Assembly (NCBI GenBank): GCA_052103595.1
Contig: JBQEKC010000001.1
Coordinates: 558,001-622,000 of the forward strand
Direction: 5' to 3'
Source of the DNA: CAMEGH01 sp052103595
GTDB taxonomy: Bacteria > Patescibacteriota > Saccharimonadia > Saccharimonadales > Saccharimonadaceae
DNA length: 64,000 nt
Every line of letters begins with the position of its first letter. The first letter of the stretch is position 1. The position numbers were made by a program, and so were the translations under genes. Below, one piece after another: positions 31,812 to 40,700 of this stretch. The notes beneath the pieces were generated by a model. The model did not search any database, was not told where the DNA came from, and was given only the letters and a program-made list of their open reading frames with translations.

Positions 31812-32831
31812 TTACACATCGTGATGTTTGTTGGGTTGATTATTGCCTTTTGGATTACGAGCCGCCACGGCGCGCAGATCTTCGTGCGCATCAAACTCAT
31901 CCATAATTTTGCGACCCAGCAACGCTTCGAGCACATCTTCAAGCGTAATAACGCCAACTGTTTCGCGATATTCGTTCACCACGACAAACAACAAATGGTG
32001 CGTTTTTAGGAACGCTGCCAACGCGTGCTGCAGTGTTTGCGTATCCTTAATATAGTAGACGGGCGTTTTCATGAGCATGCTGGCACGCGCCGACTCTTTT
32101 GTTTTGAGCGAAATCAAATCGCGAAGATGCAACACACCCACTACATGGTCGACATCACCATCAATTACCGGAAATCGACTGTGGCCGGTTTTATGCAATT
32201 CGTCGAGTATGAGCGGACCAAGTAGCTCATCTTTTTCCACAGTGTCGATGACGGTGCGTGGCGTCATGCCATCTGCCACAACCCGCTCGCCAAACGCCAA
32301 TCCGCTCGCCAAAAGCTGTTTTTCTTCTTTCGTCAGAAGGCGACCGCTCTGCTCGATAAGGTGTGTCAATTCTTCCCGAGAATCAAGCGTCACCACCGCT
32401 CCTTGCGTTTGTCCAGACGCTACCCCGCGTAAAAAGGCTAGTCGACCACCGTAGGTAGCCGCTATTGCAAGCAGTTTTGATTCATAGCGATCATACAGTC
32501 GCTGCCCCCATCGGTGAATAAAAGGAAGGTTAGCAATTGCCACATATTCCAGCACGCCTACGACTGCCACGATAATACCAATCGACCATCCGAGCGAGGC
32601 AACCAGCAGCAACACCACCGCCACTACCAGCAAGCCTGAGCAAATCCGTAGCCAGGCCGCGATATCTTCATAGTGTGCCTCGCGTAACACCTCTTGCTCA
32701 ACGCCATGCTCACCTTTTTTGCGCCGAGCAAGCTCAAACTCACTTAGACGACTACGCCGTGGGTGAATACTCGTCATCAACACGAGCAAACTATACGCAA
32801 GCACTGCCAAACAAAAGAGGGAAAGTTCCAT
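31812..32831 (-). CDS. Membrane protein with CBS pair, CorC/TlyC-like
   Basis: A 339-residue protein with an N-terminal membrane region (TMs at about 3-19, 63-82, 85-105), then two CBS domains: ADGMTPRTVIDTV...LDELHKTGHSRFPVIDGDVDHVVGVLHLRDL (about 195-240) and MLMKTPVYYIKDTQTLQHALAAFLK...VVNEYRETVGVITLEDVLEALLG (about 262-315). This is the CNNM/HlyC-CorC plan, linked to divalent-cation handling, but the DUF21 membrane block is shortened. The C-terminal transporter-associated domain is absent. Confidence 0.8.
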   Translation of the reverse strand: MELSLFCLAVLAYSLLVLMTSIHPRRSRLSEFELARRKKGEHGVEQEVLREAHYEDIAAWLRICSGLLVVAVVLLLVASLGWSIGIIVAVVGVLEYVAIANLPFIHRWGQRLYDRYESKLLAIAATYGGRLAFLRGVASGQTQGAVVTLDSREELTHLIEQSGRLLTKEEKQLLASGLAFGERVVADGMTPRTVIDTVEKDELLGPLILDELHKTGHSRFPVIDGDVDHVVGVLHLRDLISLKTKESARASMLMKTPVYYIKDTQTLQHALAAFLKTHHLLFVVVNEYRETVGVITLEDVLEALLGRKIMDEFDAHEDLRAVAARNPKGNNQPNKHHDV

Positions 32832-32909
32832 GCCTCTATGATACCACTTATGTTGTCTCTTACCGGTATTTTTACTATAATAGAAAGATAACCAAAGGAG
32901 AGTAAACAG

Positions 32910-33593
32910 ATGGACAAACGAGCATGGATTCTGTTCGGTGCGGCAACAGTAGCGATACTAGCAGGACTAGTTTTTTTCTCACGACAAGAAAAACTCGATC
33001 TCAGTAACGTTGATGCAACAAAAATAATCACCGAAGATAAGGTGGAAGAAACCGGATCAGGCCTTCCCGATAACATTATCGGTAATAAAGGTAGCAAAGT
33101 TGTGTTGGTTGAATACGGCGATTATTCATGCGATGGTTGCGCCGCACTCGATGGACGCCTGAAACCAGTTGTTGATGAATTTAAAGATGACATTGCTTTT
33201 GTGTACCGCCACTTCCCAATTACCAGCATTCACCCAAATTCCTTGCTGGCATCTACCTACGTTGAAGCAGCCGGCTTCCAAGGAAAATACTGGCAGCTCC
33301 ACGAAACATTGTTCAAAAATTACGACTCATGGCGCTGGCTCGGCACTGATTCTCGCGACCAAAAGCTCCAAGAATACGCTCAAAGTGTTGGCCTTGATAT
33401 GGACAAACTCAAAGAAGATCTTGGCGATCAACGTATTAAAAAGAAAGTTGATTTTGACCAACAACTTGGTAAAAGTATTGGCGTCAACGCTACACCAACA
33501 CTCTTCCTGAACGGCGAAAAGCTTGGCGATGAAGTGAGCGACATGGCAAAAATGCGCGAAACACTTGAAAAAGCCATTAAAGACGCAAAGTAA
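32910..33593 (+). CDS. Secreted or membrane-anchored DsbA-type thioredoxin-fold oxidoreductase
   Basis: N-terminal TM/signal anchor (about 5-23), then a DsbA-like domain: VEYGDYSCDGCAAL holds the active site CDGC (about 75-78), a helical insert, and the cis-Pro loop NATPTLFLNG (about 195-204). It should form or shuffle disulfides in exported proteins, such as the Cys-containing secreted proteins in this window. AAAGGAGAG precedes the ATG; TATAAT lies upstream. A shared terminator follows. Confidence 0.85.
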   Translation: MDKRAWILFGAATVAILAGLVFFSRQEKLDLSNVDATKIITEDKVEETGSGLPDNIIGNKGSKVVLVEYGDYSCDGCAALDGRLKPVVDEFKDDIAFVYRHFPITSIHPNSLLASTYVEAAGFQGKYWQLHETLFKNYDSWRWLGTDSRDQKLQEYAQSVGLDMDKLKEDLGDQRIKKKVDFDQQLGKSIGVNATPTLFLNGEKLGDEVSDMAKMRETLEKAIKDAK

Positions 33594-33620
33594 TAGTTCG
33601 CTTCAATTGCGAGACATTAA

Positions 33621-33655
33621 AAAATACCCCTTCGTTCTGAAGGGGTATTTTGCCG
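33621..33655. terminator. Bidirectional terminator after the DsbA-like gene
   Basis: Perfect 12-bp stem AAAATACCCCTT (33621-33632) with AAGGGGTATTTT (33640-33651). It serves both the rightward DsbA-like gene and the leftward small gene at 33669. Confidence 0.85.
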
Positions 33656-33668
33656 CCCACACCCACCG

Positions 33669-33761
33669 TTATTGTGCAATATAGCTTTGCCAGTCGGCAG
33701 GGACTACATCGACTGCAATCTTTTTGCATCGACTTGATACAAATTCGATAGCAATTGGCAT
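33669..33761 (-). CDS. Small protein, 30 residues
   Basis: The frame starts MPIAIEFVSSRCKKIAVDV and ends PADWQSYIAQ. AAGGAG sits 10 bases before the ATG, a consensus promoter lies 91-119 bases upstream (33852-33880), and a terminator follows the stop. The full expression unit argues for a real gene despite its size. No family recognised; one Cys. Confidence 0.55.
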   Translation of the reverse strand: MPIAIEFVSSRCKKIAVDVVPADWQSYIAQ

Positions 33762-33851
33762 ATTTCCATCTCCTTATTCTGTGTATCTCCCGCGCGGTCG
33801 ACCTTTTATTTCTTGACAGATTTTGTGTGTTTGGCGCGGAACACATCAACC

Positions 33852-33880
33852 ATAGTAACAATAAGTTGCAAGAGTGTCAA
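33852..33880 (-). promoter_or_regulatory. Consensus promoter of the 30-residue gene
   Basis: Minus strand TTGACA (33880-33875), 17-base spacer, TACTAT (33857-33852). This is the strongest sigma-70-like promoter I see in the window, and leads into about 85 bases of leader before the small gene. Confidence 0.7.
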
Positions 33881-33903
33881 TAAGTTTGTGTAGATGCTTA
33901 TGC

Positions 33904-34842
33904 TTAGAGTAGTCGAAGCTTTCGCACCAGTAGTACAAGCAAGAGCATCACAATTGCTGTGAAGCCAACAATTGCTCCGTAGGCCCACGGTTCGTGCTCG
34001 AGCGGCAGCGCCACATTCATGCCATACATCCCGTAAAAAACATTCGGCACCGTTACGAGGAGTGTCACGATTGTTAGCAGTTTCATGCGCTGGTTGAGCG
34101 TATTGTTCGAGATGGTTGAGTACACTGTTTGTAAGCTTGCAACTGTTTGTTCGGCCGACGTTACATTGGCGCGGAGCTGGCGAATATGCAACATCACGTC
34201 CTCAAGTGCTTCGATATGTTTTGACGATAGTTTATCGTAGCGATTTTCGTGCAAACGTTCAGCCACCGATAGTAATGCGGTAAGGTTATAGAAAAATAGT
34301 GCCATATTTTCTTCAATCGTAATAAAGCGAAGAAAATCATCGTTGGTTGCCTCGTGGTGACGAAGGCGATGTTTAATCGTCCCTACCGTTTCCGTTGTTT
34401 CATGCACCAGTTGTTCGTAATCTGCAACAACAGCTGCCAGAGTATACAGGAGCGGCATGGTTGTGTCTGCCATATCCATGTGGGCTTTTTTCTGGGCAGC
34501 TTGGTTTGGCTGGTGGAGCTTTGTCTGCGAAAGGGTGATATATTGCTCACGCCCGGCAATCGCCAAAAAAGGCGCAGTTTTTACCTCACCCTGCTTCGTC
34601 CTCCACGCAACACGCAAAAACATATAAACGTTTTTATCTTCGTCATATTCAATACGCGGGAGTTCATTTTTATCAAAGATATCTCGAACAATATTACCAT
34701 CAAGCCCGTGGCGTTCAACCGTTTCATCCACTTCAGCTTCGGTCACTTCTGCACCGTGCAGCCATACGCCACGCAGCGTCGAAGGACGGGGAATTTTATC
34801 GAAATAGTCGCCCGATGAACGACGCGCATGATAGCTTAACAT
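33904..34842 (-). CDS. CorA-family magnesium transporter (copy 1)
   Basis: A 312-residue protein with a large cytoplasmic N-terminal domain, long helices (about 140-250), and two C-terminal TMs separated by the CorA signature YGMYGMNV (GMN, about 280). It forms a pentameric Mg2+ channel in the family. The external loop ALPLEHEPWAYGA follows. ATG 34842 is 9 bases after a TACAAT box. It is separated from the second CorA copy by yihY. Confidence 0.88.
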   Translation of the reverse strand: MLSYHARRSSGDYFDKIPRPSTLRGVWLHGAEVTEAEVDETVERHGLDGNIVRDIFDKNELPRIEYDEDKNVYMFLRVAWRTKQGEVKTAPFLAIAGREQYITLSQTKLHQPNQAAQKKAHMDMADTTMPLLYTLAAVVADYEQLVHETTETVGTIKHRLRHHEATNDDFLRFITIEENMALFFYNLTALLSVAERLHENRYDKLSSKHIEALEDVMLHIRQLRANVTSAEQTVASLQTVYSTISNNTLNQRMKLLTIVTLLVTVPNVFYGMYGMNVALPLEHEPWAYGAIVGFTAIVMLLLVLLVRKLRLL

Positions 34843-34861
34843 AGTATCTGTATTGTAGCAC

Positions 34862-35707
34862 TTATGCTTTTTTTCGGCGAGCATCAAACAATGCGCCCAC
34901 CAATATAACTGTGGCACTTAGGTTAAACCACATCATCAGTGCAATAATTCCCGCAAAAATACTGTACGACTGCGCAAATCCAGCGAAGTGCTGTAAGTAC
35001 CAGAAAAATCCAGCTGTCACCACTAACCAGGCTAAGGTTGCAAGTGTAGCGCCAGGTGTCGTAATAGTGCGTGCAACCTTTTCGCGATTTGCCCCGTACC
35101 GGAACAATCCCAAAATAGCAGCGTTAATTACCACAAGCATCAGTGGCCATCGAAGAATCGAAAGAATTACCGCCAACCAGCCTGGCACATCCCAGTAGGT
35201 AAGCTGCCCATGCGACAGAAGCAGTAGCAAGCCCGCCACCGTGGCTGCCAAAAGAATCACGCCCATCGTAAGCGCAATACTGATTAGTCGTAGACGAACG
35301 ATGTTGCGTGTTTCTTTCACGCTAAATACTTCGTTCAGCGCCTTTGTCGTGTTTTGCATTGCCCCAGACGCACCAAATAGTGCAATTGCAATACCGACAC
35401 CGGCCATTACTAGATTGCTCCCTTCGCCCGCTTGTCGGCTTAACACAATAGAAAGCATGCCGGTAATTTCTTCTGGCAGATAGGCACCAAGTCCATTCAT
35501 CACCGTTTCTACCTGTGATGGTTCAAGCATAAACAGCGCAATTGCCATACCGGCTGCCACGCCAGGAAATATCGCAAGAAGCGTAAAGTAAGCGATCCCT
35601 GCCGCCATCACGCTGACATTCTTTTTGTCCATCGCTGCCGAAAAATCTAACAACGGCTTCAGCTTCTTCATCAGTTTTTTCTGAAATCGTTGTGCATTTT
35701 TCTTCAT
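34862..35707 (-). CDS. YihY/BrkB family membrane protein
   Basis: The 281-residue protein has six TM segments, beginning with VMAAGIAYFTLLAIFPGVAAGMAIAL (about 33-58), the family's first-helix signature, and ends with IFAGIIALMMWFNLSATVILVGALFDARR. The role of YihY proteins is unsettled (once called ribonuclease BN). Start 35707 is preferred to 35713, which would put the ATG only 3 bases from the -10 box TACAAT (35717-35722). Confidence 0.85.
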   Translation of the reverse strand: MKKNAQRFQKKLMKKLKPLLDFSAAMDKKNVSVMAAGIAYFTLLAIFPGVAAGMAIALFMLEPSQVETVMNGLGAYLPEEITGMLSIVLSRQAGEGSNLVMAGVGIAIALFGASGAMQNTTKALNEVFSVKETRNIVRLRLISIALTMGVILLAATVAGLLLLLSHGQLTYWDVPGWLAVILSILRWPLMLVVINAAILGLFRYGANREKVARTITTPGATLATLAWLVVTAGFFWYLQHFAGFAQSYSIFAGIIALMMWFNLSATVILVGALFDARRKKA

Positions 35708-35750
35708 ATGCATTCTATTGTACTATGGATGAGTTTGCCGGACAAAACGC

Positions 35751-36671
35751 TTATCGGCGGCGTAAAAAATAATAACTCAACAGCAGCGCAGCTAGCACTG
35801 TACCAATAATAATTTCCCAAAACATGTGTGGATTTTCGTCGCCCGGAATATCAACATTCATACCAAACAATCCCGCTACCATCGTAGGAATAGTGAGCGC
35901 CACGGTAATTACTGTAAGCAGTCGAATCGTTTCGTTCAGGCGGGTATCCATCACGGCGCGGTAGCTATCGCGCACATTAGTAATGGTTCGCAGCAAACTG
36001 CGACAACGCGAAATCACCTGTTCAATATCGATCGAAAGGTCTTCGACCACATCGCGGTCATCTTCAAATAATTGCAAGACGCGGCCACTCAAGATTTTTT
36101 GCAGCGCGGTGTTGGTCGGATCGAGCGCGTCAAGATAATCGTTCAACCGGCGCTCGTAGTTTGTGAGCGTGGTGATGTCTTTACTAGTCAAGTTATGGAG
36201 GTCGCTGGTGGTCGCACGCATTTGCCGGTTAATAGAGGCCACTTGGGTTTGATATTGGCGCACTACTGCGTCCATCATCAGTACAAAAAACTTCGTACGC
36301 TGCGTAGTTGGCGCAAGTGTGCGGTCAATAAACGGTTGCCATAGTCGCCCCAAGTTGTCCCGGCTCACCGTAATAAGCTGTTTTTGCCCCAGCGCAAACA
36401 AGATTGGGGTAGTAAAGTCGTTAAACTGATCATTGATATCAGGCAGGCGTGTAATAAAGTATGTCCAACCATCTTCCAGCTCAACACGCGGGACCTCGTG
36501 CGGGTCAAGTGCGTCCACTAGAATGTCCTCGTCGATGCCAAGCTTTAAGAGACGCTTTCTTTCATCGTCGTTTGGTTTTTCACAGCGCACCCAACTTCCC
36601 GGCTGAAGGTCGTCGCGTACTTTAATGTCCGGCTTGTAGTGTGTTGATCGTAAATACGAGAGCATAGCCAC
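35751..36671 (-). CDS. CorA-family magnesium transporter (copy 2)
   Basis: A 306-residue CorA protein with the GMN motif AGLFGMNVDIPGDENPHMFW (about 270) and two C-terminal TMs. The N-terminal domain shares the pattern VDALDPHEVPRVELEDGWTYFI with copy 1 (DKNELPRIEYDEDKNVYMFL), but they are only distantly alike. Two divergent CorA copies within 3 kb in a reduced genome suggest distinct roles, for example Mg2+ and Co2+ or Ni2+. Confidence 0.88.
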   Translation of the reverse strand: MAMLSYLRSTHYKPDIKVRDDLQPGSWVRCEKPNDDERKRLLKLGIDEDILVDALDPHEVPRVELEDGWTYFITRLPDINDQFNDFTTPILFALGQKQLITVSRDNLGRLWQPFIDRTLAPTTQRTKFFVLMMDAVVRQYQTQVASINRQMRATTSDLHNLTSKDITTLTNYERRLNDYLDALDPTNTALQKILSGRVLQLFEDDRDVVEDLSIDIEQVISRCRSLLRTITNVRDSYRAVMDTRLNETIRLLTVITVALTIPTMVAGLFGMNVDIPGDENPHMFWEIIIGTVLAALLLSYYFLRRR

Positions 36672-36755
36672 ACCTTTCTTTTGTTCGCTTTTGTAGTAGA
36701 TTTATGTATATTTTACAATAATTATTTGCAAGATGCAATATTTTTTGCAGGCGAA

Positions 36756-37703
36756 TTAGGCCTCGTTTGCTTCAAGATATTCACGCATCTTGAGCGCTGC
36801 CGTTGCACCATCACCAACAGCGCTGGCAATTTGCATGGTCGCACCACTACGAACATCACCCGCCACAAATACGCCCGGCATTGAAGTTTGCAGGTTTTCA
36901 TCAGCAACGATCAAGCCAACTTCGTCGCGCGTAATGTCGCTTCCCTCGAGGAACGCTGTATTTGGGAGCAAGCCGATAAACACAAATACGCCGTCGGTTT
37001 CAATAATGCTACTTTCGCCTGATTCGCGGCTGGTAACTCGTACACCGGTCACTTTGTCGTTTTCGCTGACGATTTCATCGGTGGTAACTTGTGTATGAAC
37101 GGTAATTTTATCGCTGACTTCTTCGAGCTTACGAAGCAGCACCTCGCTAGCGCGCAAATCACTGCGCACCAAAAGATCGATGTGGGTCGCAAAGCGGGTC
37201 AAGAAGAGTGCTTCTTGCACGCCACTATTGCCGCCACCGACCACGACAAGGCGCTTACCATTATAAAAGGCTCCGTCACACGTTGCACAGTAGTGGACAC
37301 CACGTGAATAGTATTCTTTTTCGCCAGGCACGCCAAGTTTTTTGTAGTCACTGCCGGTGGCAATAAGCACAGCTTTAGCGCGTACATCACCGCCATCTGT
37401 TGCTATAGAAACCGTCCCGTCGGCTGCTTTTTCAAGCTTTTGCACTTCACCAAACTCAATCGAAGCACCAAAACGTTCCGCCTGTTTGCGAAGCTCATCA
37501 GCCAACTTCATGCCAGGCAAGCCCTCTGCATAACCAGGGTAGTTGTCGACCCAATCAGTTGTGGCCGCCAAGCCGCCGATCACACCCTTTTCATAAAGGA
37601 CGGTGTCGATTTCTTCGCGAGTAGTATAAATTGCTGCAGTTAAGGCAGCTGGGCCGGCGCCGATCATGACAACGTCGTGGATTGGGGTTGCTTCTGTACT
37701 CAT
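36756..37703 (-). CDS. trxB: Thioredoxin-disulfide reductase
   Basis: The 315-residue flavoprotein passes NADPH electrons to thioredoxin. FAD site DVVMIGAGPAALTAAIYTTR (about 9-28), redox site YCATCDGAFY (CATC, about 137-140), NADPH site VVVGGGNSGVQEAL (about 153-166) and the last FAD motif GVFVAGDVRSG (about 277-287) are intact. The FAD motif reads GPAAL where GPAGL is usual. Confidence 0.92.
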   Translation of the reverse strand: MSTEATPIHDVVMIGAGPAALTAAIYTTREEIDTVLYEKGVIGGLAATTDWVDNYPGYAEGLPGMKLADELRKQAERFGASIEFGEVQKLEKAADGTVSIATDGGDVRAKAVLIATGSDYKKLGVPGEKEYYSRGVHYCATCDGAFYNGKRLVVVGGGNSGVQEALFLTRFATHIDLLVRSDLRASEVLLRKLEEVSDKITVHTQVTTDEIVSENDKVTGVRVTSRESGESSIIETDGVFVFIGLLPNTAFLEGSDITRDEVGLIVADENLQTSMPGVFVAGDVRSGATMQIASAVGDGATAALKMREYLEANEA

Positions 37704-37739
37704 ATACTTACTATAACAGGTTGCGCTTTTGATTGACAG

Positions 37740-38282
37740 TTACGCCGCAGCCACAACTTCATTCACTGTTGCTGTAAGTTGTGTTTGCAATGACGCTTCG
37801 TCAAGCACCGTACCATCAAGCGCAATATCTTTTGTGAAGTACAAGTGGGTCGCAGTAGAAAGCGGCGTTGCTTCAAGTTTTTCAAGCAATGCCTGTAGCA
37901 TAGCGGCAGCTTTTTCACCACCGCCCCAGCCGTAGCTCACAGTTGCCACTGGTTTTTTGCTCCATTCTTTATAGAGCCAGTCGAGTGCGTTCTTCTGCAT
38001 AGCGCTCATCTGGTGATTATATTCAGGCACAAGCAGCACCACCGCGTTGCTTGCTGTAATGAGCCGCTGCCATTGTTGCACCTTGGCGTCTTCAATTGTA
38101 AACGATTCGTCCATAGGTGAAACTGGTGCATCAAAAAATGGCAGCTGTAGCTCACGTAGATTTGCTACCTGTACGCGCACATCGTCGTGCGTTTCAAGTA
38201 GTGCCTGCACTTTTGGTAGTAGCGTTTCGCCAACGTTATGCGGTCGCACGCTTCCTGTTACGATAGTAATCGTTTTTGTCAT
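37740..38282 (-). CDS. NADPH-dependent FMN reductase
   Basis: A 180-residue flavodoxin-like protein: TIVTGSVRPHNVGETL (phosphate loop, about 5-20), VLLVPEYNHQMSAMQKNALDWL (about 84-105), and TVSYGWGGGEKAAAML for the isoalloxazine contact. It reduces FMN, quinones or azo compounds. It follows the ArsR-type regulator by 12 bases, so the regulator most likely controls it. Confidence 0.85.
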   Translation of the reverse strand: MTKTITIVTGSVRPHNVGETLLPKVQALLETHDDVRVQVANLRELQLPFFDAPVSPMDESFTIEDAKVQQWQRLITASNAVVLLVPEYNHQMSAMQKNALDWLYKEWSKKPVATVSYGWGGGEKAAAMLQALLEKLEATPLSTATHLYFTKDIALDGTVLDEASLQTQLTATVNEVVAAA

Positions 38283-38294
38283 AATATTCCCTCC

Positions 38295-38585
38295 TTATAA
38301 CTTTTCAATAGCAATACCGTGTTTTTCGAGCAACGCTCGGTTGTACCGATACCGATTTTCCGTTCCACGCTTTTCGCTCAGCAAGATATGAGCATCAACC
38401 AATCGTTTAAAATGGTGGCTCATTGCTGGCTGCGACAACTCGGAACGGTGCGCACATGCGCCAACAATGTCACAGCTTGCGACAGCGTCTTTTGACTGCG
38501 CAATATCTTTCACAATGCCAAGTCGTACGTCGTCAGCTAACGCTTTTAACAAAGCGACAGCTGTGGTATTTTTTACGGTAACCAT
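38295..38585 (-). CDS. ArsR-family transcriptional regulator
   Basis: A 96-residue winged-helix protein: LLKALADDVRLGIVKDIA (about 10-27), the recognition helix in SQPAMSHHFKRLVDAHILLSEKRGTENRYRY. There are three cysteines (ASCDIVGAC, with nearby AHRS), too few to define a metal site but suited to thiol-based redox sensing. Its neighbours, FMN reductase and TrxB, support a redox theme. ATG 38585 is 6 bases after TATAAT (38592-38597). Confidence 0.85.
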   Translation of the reverse strand: MVTVKNTTAVALLKALADDVRLGIVKDIAQSKDAVASCDIVGACAHRSELSQPAMSHHFKRLVDAHILLSEKRGTENRYRYNRALLEKHGIAIEKL

Positions 38586-38591
38586 ACTTTT

Positions 38592-38597
38592 ATTATA
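38592..38597 (-). promoter_or_regulatory. -10 box of the ArsR regulator in an AT-rich intergenic dyad region
   Basis: Minus strand TATAAT, 6 bases before the ATG. The nearby sequence TTATATA...TATATAT (38594-38616) is a possible regulator site between this gene and the divergent VIT1 gene. Confidence 0.5.
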
Positions 38598-38650
38598 TAG
38601 AAACATTATTATATATCAATATGTGTGTCTTATTTTACAACAATAAGTGC

Positions 38651-38656
38651 TATACT
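38651..38656 (+). promoter_or_regulatory. -10 box of the VIT1-like gene
   Basis: TGCTATACT with 6 bases to the ATG at 38663. Confidence 0.6.
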
Positions 38657-38662
38657 ACAGCC

Positions 38663-39199
38663 ATGAACAATTCACTTTTGCGCAGATATATTTCAGAGTT
38701 TGTGTACGGCGCAGTTGATGGGACCGTAACGACCTTTGCCGTCGTGGCAGCATCGGCGGGCGCGGGTATTTCTTCTGCCGTGATTCTTATTTTAGGGCTT
38801 GCAAACCTCATTGCTGATGGCTTTTCAATGGGCGCAAGTGCTTACTTGGCAGCCTCATCAGAAAACGAAGATTCTGCTCATCAAACTGCCCGCCGCGCTT
38901 CACCAAAAATTATCGGCGGGGCAACCTTTGGCGCATTTTTACTGGTCGGCAGCGTTCCCGTTTTACCCTATCTGATTGATGTCATTGGCGGGTTAGAACT
39001 TGCCGCATCCACGCTTTTTTACATTAGCGCAGGTGCGACTATCGTGGCATTTTTGGCGATTGGTTTTGTAAAGGGCAAGGTGAGCGAAAAGAATCCGTTC
39101 TCATCAGCAGGTATGACGCTGCTTCTTGGTGCTATTGCCGCTTCACTTGCCTATGTGGCCGGAAGTGTTTTGGCGCATTTGCTTGGAGTTGATTTGTAA
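38663..39199 (+). CDS. VIT1/CCC1-family iron or manganese transporter
   Basis: A 178-residue protein with five predicted TM segments. The first, RRYISEFVYGAVDGTVTTFAVVAAS (about 8-32), has the family's conserved G-x-x-D-G, followed by GLANLIADGFSMGASAYLAASSE (about 50-72). Members move Fe2+ or Mn2+ out of the cytoplasm. It lacks the long cytoplasmic metal-binding loop of the plant protein. It overlaps the next gene by one base (TAATG). Confidence 0.85.
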   Translation: MNNSLLRRYISEFVYGAVDGTVTTFAVVAASAGAGISSAVILILGLANLIADGFSMGASAYLAASSENEDSAHQTARRASPKIIGGATFGAFLLVGSVPVLPYLIDVIGGLELAASTLFYISAGATIVAFLAIGFVKGKVSEKNPFSSAGMTLLLGAIAASLAYVAGSVLAHLLGVDL

Positions 39200-39654
39200 T
39201 GAGCGCCGCTACAGCCACACGAACACTTCGAGCACTCAGCGCTTTCATCGGCCGCCGCACACTACGCGCAGCTGGAGGTATCGCACTTATCATCATGCTT
39301 CTTCTTTTTGCAGGCATCTGGCTGCTTGCAGCACAGGTAAGTGGCTGGTGGTGGATTCTTGCATTGCCACTTAGCGTAGCGAGCTTTGTACTTTTTGTAC
39401 TCTATTCGTTGCTGCGATTTTTGCTACTTCGACTGTATCCAAAACAATTCACAAAAGAACAAACGCACGCACTTAAGGGCTTCGTTGAAAAACTGACACA
39501 ACTTAACGACGCTCGCGCCACTTCGCCTTTTATGTTCGTTACCGTAACGTTATGGGAACTCGTACGTTACCGAGAAATCCGCACACTACGCGCGCTTATC
39601 TCTAACTCCAGCTCGCTAAAGCCAGATTTTGAACGTTTAACGCGCTTCTTTTAA
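39199..39654 (+). CDS. Two-TM membrane protein, 151 residues
   Basis: Two hydrophobic segments (about 25-47 and 49-73) are followed by a charged cytoplasmic domain (KGFVEKLTQLNDARATSPFMFVTVTLWELVRYREIRTL). No family recognised. It is coupled to the VIT1-like gene through the TAATG overlap, and its 3' end overlaps metK by 18 bp tail to tail. Confidence 0.55.
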   Translation: MSAATATRTLRALSAFIGRRTLRAAGGIALIIMLLLFAGIWLLAAQVSGWWWILALPLSVASFVLFVLYSLLRFLLLRLYPKQFTKEQTHALKGFVEKLTQLNDARATSPFMFVTVTLWELVRYREIRTLRALISNSSSLKPDFERLTRFF

Positions 39655-40665
39655 CGGCTTCTCCCACGAAAAATCAGTATGGCCAAAGTGTCCATACCGC
39701 GCTGTTTGCTCAAATTGCGGTTGCGTAAGAGTAAGTTTTGCAACGATACCGCGTGGCGACAAGTCGTAGCCTTCAATGACTTTCGTTTCGCCATCAACAA
39801 TTGCCGTAGCCTGCACTGGCTGATCATACCCAATCGCATACGCTAGATACACAAACACTTCATTCGCTTGAAATCTCGCCAAGTAATCCACGGCGATTTT
39901 GCGCGCCATATACGCCGCTGATCGATCCACCTTGCTGGCATCTTTTCCACTAAAACAGCCGCCGCCAATGGGGATGCGTGGGCCGTAATTATCAACGACT
40001 AGTTTGCGTCCTGTCAGGCCGGTATCAGCATCAAAACCACCAACTTCCCAATCGCCCGCTGGATTAATATGCAGTGTTGGGTTAACGTTGCAATATTTGA
40101 CAAAACACTTACTGACATACGTTTGCGTACGTGCCCATTCTTTGACGGCAGCTTCTAATTCAGCGTGTGGTGCGTGTTGAAAACTCGCTACGATTGCTTT
40201 TAGCTCGCCAGCCTTCAGCGTTACTTGGGTTTTGCCATCGTACGGCCATCGTTTATACAAATATTGATTGAGTGAACGCGCCAACACTACCTCTAATGGC
40301 AGCAGTTCTGGTGTTTCGTTAGTAGCATAACCGACCATAATACCTTGGTCGCCAGCACCGCCTGCATCAACACCGTGAGCAATTTCTGGACTTTGCTGTA
40401 CAAGTCGCACTTCTACTTCTACCTCGCCGGCAATGCGTTTTACAATTGGTTCAATGGCTATACGAGCGCTGCTCGTTACTTCGCCAACGACAAATACTTT
40501 GCCGTGCCCACCAGTTGCTTCAACAGCCACGCGTGCAGCTGGGTCTTCTTGTAAGTAGGCATCTAAAATCGCATCGCTGATTTGATCGCACAACTTGTCG
40601 GGATGTTTTGGTGAAACGCTTTCTGCCGTTCGTAATAATTGCTGGGTTGGGTGTGATATGCTCAT
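39637..40665 (-). CDS. metK: S-adenosylmethionine synthase
   Basis: MetK makes SAM from methionine and ATP. Within 342 residues: ESVSPKHPDKLCDQISDAILDA (about 14-35), the motif HGVDAGGAGDQGIMVGYA (about 98-115; GAGDQG is the signature), and FSGKDASKVDRSAAYMAR (about 230-248; the second signature GGGCFSGKD). Somewhat shorter than the 380-residue E. coli enzyme. A SAM riboswitch precedes it, closing a feedback loop. The open frame to 40812 upstream runs through that riboswitch and is not coding. Confidence 0.93.
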   Translation of the reverse strand: MSISHPTQQLLRTAESVSPKHPDKLCDQISDAILDAYLQEDPAARVAVEATGGHGKVFVVGEVTSSARIAIEPIVKRIAGEVEVEVRLVQQSPEIAHGVDAGGAGDQGIMVGYATNETPELLPLEVVLARSLNQYLYKRWPYDGKTQVTLKAGELKAIVASFQHAPHAELEAAVKEWARTQTYVSKCFVKYCNVNPTLHINPAGDWEVGGFDADTGLTGRKLVVDNYGPRIPIGGGCFSGKDASKVDRSAAYMARKIAVDYLARFQANEVFVYLAYAIGYDQPVQATAIVDGETKVIEGYDLSPRGIVAKLTLTQPQFEQTARYGHFGHTDFSWEKPLKEAR

Positions 40666-40700
40666 GGCGTACCTTTCGTTTGTAGACACATCGTTCCAAA

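Noticed and set aside
33851..33895. Short frame starting at the ATG in the -10 box of the 33669 gene
   Set aside because: The ATG lies within the promoter and would not be in the transcript.
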